Under the pieces are notes generated by a model, which was not told the origin of the DNA, ran no database searches, and saw only the letters and a list, made by a program, of their open reading frames with translations. This document shows, one piece after another, positions 61,225 to 64,000 of a stretch of DNA of 64,000 bases. Location: the NCBI RefSeq assembly GCF_030730925.1, contig NZ_JAVAMB010000017.1, positions 38,475 through 102,474 of the forward strand, in the 5' to 3' direction. The position numbers and the translations under genes are program-made. This DNA comes from Flavobacterium sp. DG2-3. GTDB taxonomy: Bacteria; Bacteroidota; Bacteroidia; Flavobacteriales; Flavobacteriaceae. Each line of letters opens with the position of its first letter. Within the stretch, counting starts at the first letter, position 1.

Positions 61225-61390
61225 CTCGCAGATTTAGCAGATATAGCAAATTATCGCAATGCATATAGATTTGCGCAGATTTAAAAAAAAATCTACAAAA
61301 TCAGCTCAAATCCAAACAAATCTGCGTGAAACATTTTTTAAACACAATCAAAATAAAAAAATCTCCTTAATCTGCTAAATCTGCGACAGA
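61225..61390 (+). repeat. CGCAGATTT nonamer element, copy A
   Basis: This element of about 165 bp begins CTCGCAGATTTAGCAGATAT and ends with the inverted form CTAAATCTGCGAC. The first arm shows GCAGATTTA-like words at 9-nt steps. Copy B at 61461 is almost identical, and copies C and D lie at 63778 and 63930. Confidence 0.85.
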
Positions 61391-61460
61391 AAAAAAACTT
61401 GACGCCTTAGTGGCAAATCAGCGGTAAATCAGTCAAGTATTATTCAATCAAAAAAGTATT

Positions 61461-61624
61461 CTCGCAGATTCTGCAGATAAAGCAGATTATCGCAATGCAT
61501 ATAGATTTGCGCAGATTTAAAATAAAAATCTGCAAAATCAGCTCAAATCCAAACAAATCTGCGGGAAACATTTTTTAAACACTATCAAAATAAAACAATC
61601 TCCTTAATCTGCAGAATCTGCGAG
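61461..61624 (+). repeat. CGCAGATTT nonamer element, copy B
   Basis: This is a direct repeat of copy A along its whole length, with a few base changes. Many of these keep the left-right pairing: CTGCAGATAA on the left goes with GCAGAATCTGCG on the right, where copy A has TAGCAGA and CTAAATCTGCG. Confidence 0.85.
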
Positions 61625-61770
61625 AAAAAACTTGGCGCCTTTGCGAGATTTTTTTAATTCCTTTTTTCTAAAAAAACTTCGTGTCTTGGCGCCTTAGTGG
61701 CTAAAAAAACTCCGTAAGAAAATATCTCCAAAATTAAACATCGCTTAACATTTCGAATTCATTAAAATAG

Positions 61771-61778
61771 TAAATTTG
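61771..61778 (+). promoter_or_regulatory. -7 promoter element (TAAATTTG) of the endonuclease gene
   Basis: TAAATTTG fits TAnnTTTG and lies 86 bp before the start codon, leaving a fairly long leader. Confidence 0.55.
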
Positions 61779-61864
61779 ATTAAACGATATTTTAACTTTC
61801 TAAAATTCAACCATTTAAAAAGATTAAAATTTCAATTCTCAACCAAATCTTTAAAACTATTATT

Positions 61865-63706
61865 ATGAAAAAAAACTACTATTTATTGTTATTGCTGTTT
61901 ACTACAATTGGTTTTGCTCAAATCCCATCTGGATATTACAATACCGCAACAGGAACGGGTTATACTTTGAAAACACAATTGTATAACATTATTAAAGACC
62001 ACACTAATAATGGTTACGCCGGACTTTACACCACTTACCTAACTTCTGATGTCGATAGTTTTTACGAAAACGATGGAACTATTTTAGACATGTATTCTGA
62101 AAATCCTTCGGGATCAGATCCATATACCTATACTACGGGAACGACTCAGCGATGTGGCAGTTATTCGGTTGAAGGAGATTGCTACAATAGAGAGCATATT
62201 ATTCCGCAATCTGTTTTTAATGAGCAGTCGCCAATGGTTGCCGATGCCCATTTTATTACGCCAACTGATGGAAAAGTAAACGGAATACGCTCCAATTATC
62301 CGCACGGAAATGTAAGTTCAGCAACCTACACTTCTCAAAACGGAAGCAAATTAGGCTCAAGTGCCGTTTCTGGATATTCAGGAACCGTTTTCGAACCTAT
62401 CAATGCTTTTAAAGGCGATATTGCCAGAATGTATTTTTATTTTGCAACGCGTTATGAAAATACTGTTGCCGGTTATTCTTATCCGATGTTTAATGGTTCT
62501 AGCAATCAGGTTTTCACAACAGCTTTTCTAAATCTGCTATTGGCTTGGCACGCGCAAGATCCTGTAAGCGCAAGAGAAATTGCGAGAAACAATGCTATTT
62601 ATGCACGCCAAAACAATCGAAATCCGTTTATTGATCATCCTGAATATGTAAATCAAATTTGGGGCGGAACACCTTCTGGAGATACTCAAGCACCGACTGC
62701 TCCTGCAAGTTTAGCTTTAACAACCAAAACTGTCACCTCGATTTCTTTAAGCTGGACAGCATCTACCGACAATTTAGCTGTTACGGGTTATGATGTTTAT
62801 GCAAATAGTGCTTTAAAAACTACTGTTTCAGGAACTACAGCAACAATAACAGGATTAACGGCTTCGACAAGTTATTCTATTTATGTAAAAGCAAAAGATG
62901 CTGCAGGAAATGCTTCGGCATCAAGCAACACTATTTCGGTTACAACGAACAGCAGTGGAACTGGAACGGCAACCGATCTACTTTTCTCTGAATACATTGA
63001 AGGTTCTGGAAACAATAAAGCATTAGAAATTGCCAACAATACTGGAAGTTCTGTAAACTTATCCGCGTACACTATTAAAAAACAAACCAATGGCGCGGGT
63101 TCTTGGAGTACCGGTTTGGCTTTGAGCGGTACTTTGACAACGGGAAGTAAATTTGTAATTGTAAACAGTTCTATGTCATCAAGCTGTTTTTCTACCAGCG
63201 CCGCCAATATTTCTACAACTGCAACCGAATTAACTTTTAACGGAAATGATGCTGTCGGTTTATTTAAAAATGGTGTTTTAATTGATATAATCGGAACTTT
63301 CAATGGCGGAACTTCAAATTTTGCCATCGATGTGACTCTAAGACGAAAATCGACTATAACGTCTCCGAGCACTACATTCAATTTAAGTGCGCAATGGGAT
63401 TCTTTCTCTCAAGATACCTGCAACAACCTAGCCAGCAAAATGGTTGAAATTGCCGAAATTGAAGAAAAAGTTAGTACAGACGAAATCGCCATTTATCCAA
63501 ATCCTTCTGATGGGAATTTCAATATTGGTTATGGAAGTTCAACATCATATTCTATAGAGATTATTTCGTTTACAGGACAAAAAGTATTCGAAAAACAGAA
63601 CACTTCAGATTCGGAAATTTCAGTAAGAAATCTTCCAAAAGGAATCTACGTAGTTCAAATTACTACAGCAGAAAAAACTGTGACTAAAAAAATAATCATC
63701 GACTAA
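61865..63706 (+). CDS. T9SS-secreted endonuclease I with FN3 and lamin-tail domains
   Basis: This 613-residue secreted nuclease has a signal peptide (18 residues, ending GFAQ) and an endonuclease I domain (about residues 20-270) with the metal motif YNREHIIPQ (H111). An FN3 domain follows at about 275-362 (DTQAPTAPASLALTTKTVTS). A lamin-tail domain follows at about 370-525 (DLLFSEYIEGSGNNKALEIA). A type A T9SS sorting domain ends the chain (IYPNPSDGNFNIGY, LPKGIYVVQI). It probably degrades extracellular DNA for phosphate or nucleoside uptake (inference). It has its own promoter and a terminator. Confidence 0.95.
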   Translation: MKKNYYLLLLLFTTIGFAQIPSGYYNTATGTGYTLKTQLYNIIKDHTNNGYAGLYTTYLTSDVDSFYENDGTILDMYSENPSGSDPYTYTTGTTQRCGSYSVEGDCYNREHIIPQSVFNEQSPMVADAHFITPTDGKVNGIRSNYPHGNVSSATYTSQNGSKLGSSAVSGYSGTVFEPINAFKGDIARMYFYFATRYENTVAGYSYPMFNGSSNQVFTTAFLNLLLAWHAQDPVSAREIARNNAIYARQNNRNPFIDHPEYVNQIWGGTPSGDTQAPTAPASLALTTKTVTSISLSWTASTDNLAVTGYDVYANSALKTTVSGTTATITGLTASTSYSIYVKAKDAAGNASASSNTISVTTNSSGTGTATDLLFSEYIEGSGNNKALEIANNTGSSVNLSAYTIKKQTNGAGSWSTGLALSGTLTTGSKFVIVNSSMSSSCFSTSAANISTTATELTFNGNDAVGLFKNGVLIDIIGTFNGGTSNFAIDVTLRRKSTITSPSTTFNLSAQWDSFSQDTCNNLASKMVEIAEIEEKVSTDEIAIYPNPSDGNFNIGYGSSTSYSIEIISFTGQKVFEKQNTSDSEISVRNLPKGIYVVQITTAEKTVTKKIIID

Positions 63707-63725
63707 TTATAATTTAGGTTAACTA

Positions 63726-63753
63726 AAAAGCGGCAAATTTTGTCGCTTTTTTT
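63726..63753 (+). terminator. Intrinsic terminator after the endonuclease gene
   Basis: A 12-bp stem AAAAGCGGCAAA / TTTGTCGCTTTT with one G-T pair is followed by a T run. Confidence 0.85.
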
Positions 63754-63777
63754 ATTTTTTGAAATGGGGATATTTTT

Positions 63778-63890
63778 TCACGCAGATTTAGCAAGATAAG
63801 GCAGATTAAATTATCGATTAAAGATTTGCGCAGATTTTTAAAATTGAATCCATTAAAATCTGCTCAAATTTTTATAAATCTGCGTGAAAC
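63778..63890 (+). repeat. CGCAGATTT nonamer element, copy C
   Basis: A shorter relative of copies A and B, beginning TCACGCAGATTTAGCAAGAT and ending AAATCTGCGTGAA, so the ends form an inverted pair. Confidence 0.75.
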
Positions 63891-63929
63891 TTTTTTAATC
63901 ATTTCTGTAAAATACCATTATTTTTTTTT

Positions 63930-64000
63930 CTCGCAGATTTAGCAGATAAAGCAGATTAGCTTCGTGAGTAAAGATCTGCGCAGATTTTTAAAATAGAATC
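63930..64000 (+). repeat. CGCAGATTT nonamer element, copy D, cut by window end
   Basis: CTCGCAGATTTAGCAGATAA, then GCAGATTAG and GCGCAGATTT follow with 9-nt spacing at the beginning. The right part is outside the window. Confidence 0.75.

Larger units (their letters stand above)
61173..61697. repeat. Octamer words enclosing two nonamer elements
   Basis: On the left CGAAG, CTAAG and CAAAG start at 61173, 61181 and 61189. On the right the reverse words CTTCG, CTTGG and CTTAG start at 61677, 61685 and 61693. Further pairs lie between the copies: CTTGA/CTTAG at 61398/61406 and CTTGG/CTTTG at 61631/61639. Two long nonamer elements are nested inside. The 706-bp spacer 61159-61864 has no gene. Confidence 0.75.

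Overview
The window looks like a chromosomal segment of a Flavobacterium-type member of the Bacteroidota. The grounds are: AT-rich DNA; leaders without Shine-Dalgarno sites; TAnnTTTG promoter elements; a SusC/SusD pair; a nuclease with a type IX secretion (T9SS) C-terminal sorting domain; a bacillithiol gene (bshB1); menaquinone genes; and a Rho factor with a long N/Q-rich insert. No transposase, integrase, phage gene or CRISPR array was found.

Layout. 0-7.3 kb: housekeeping genes (end of a membrane protein gene, M28 peptidase, rho, DUF4293 protein, a NarL-type two-component pair, a phosphodiesterase, truA). 7.4-19.1 kb: ABC exporter, LytS-type histidine kinase, secreted metzincin-like protease, SusC, SusD and a LytTR response regulator. 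Together they look like a regulated import locus, probably for peptides because a protease and no glycosidase is present. 19.3-26.8 kb: HNH-like protein, lpdA, an AraC/NmrA/membrane-protein operon, a DUF2314-ankyrin protein, a TPM lipoprotein and a lipoprotein carbonic anhydrase. 26.9-41.5 kb: an unbroken plus-strand run of small single-domain genes (SUFU, GNAT, three DUF1801, DUF2625, YdeI, DUF4919, DUF2975 plus HTH, flavodoxin-fold oxidoreductase, SRPBCC, SnoaL, serine hydrolase, MBL hydrolase, lactonase, LOG, TlpA-like, 2H). 41.5-51.3 kb: VOC protein, an orphan ParD-like peptide not previously delimited, a CPA2 antiporter, sdaA, an SH3 protein, panB, a pseudouridine synthase, an aldehyde dehydrogenase and a membrane protein. 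51.4-64 kb: a 1350-residue hybrid kinase, a zinc metallopeptidase, tRNA-His, bshB1, a menaquinone thioesterase/isochorismate synthase pair, a beta-helix lipoprotein and a T9SS nuclease.

The most unusual signal is in the spacers. Many are built from very short, strictly phased arrays with periods of 7, 8 or 9 nt, often set as inverted pairs. The 8-nt family reads CNNAG plus three free bases. It recurs between the M28 gene and rho, between the phosphodiesterase gene and truA (where arrays run up to both start codons), after panB, and around two direct copies of a 9-nt-period element near 61.2-61.7 kb. I know no named family with this architecture. A second layer consists of palindromes: a 28-bp perfect inverted repeat near 22.1 kb and related TTGTC..CTGA elements.

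All calls rest on reading sequence and translations by eye. No database search was run.
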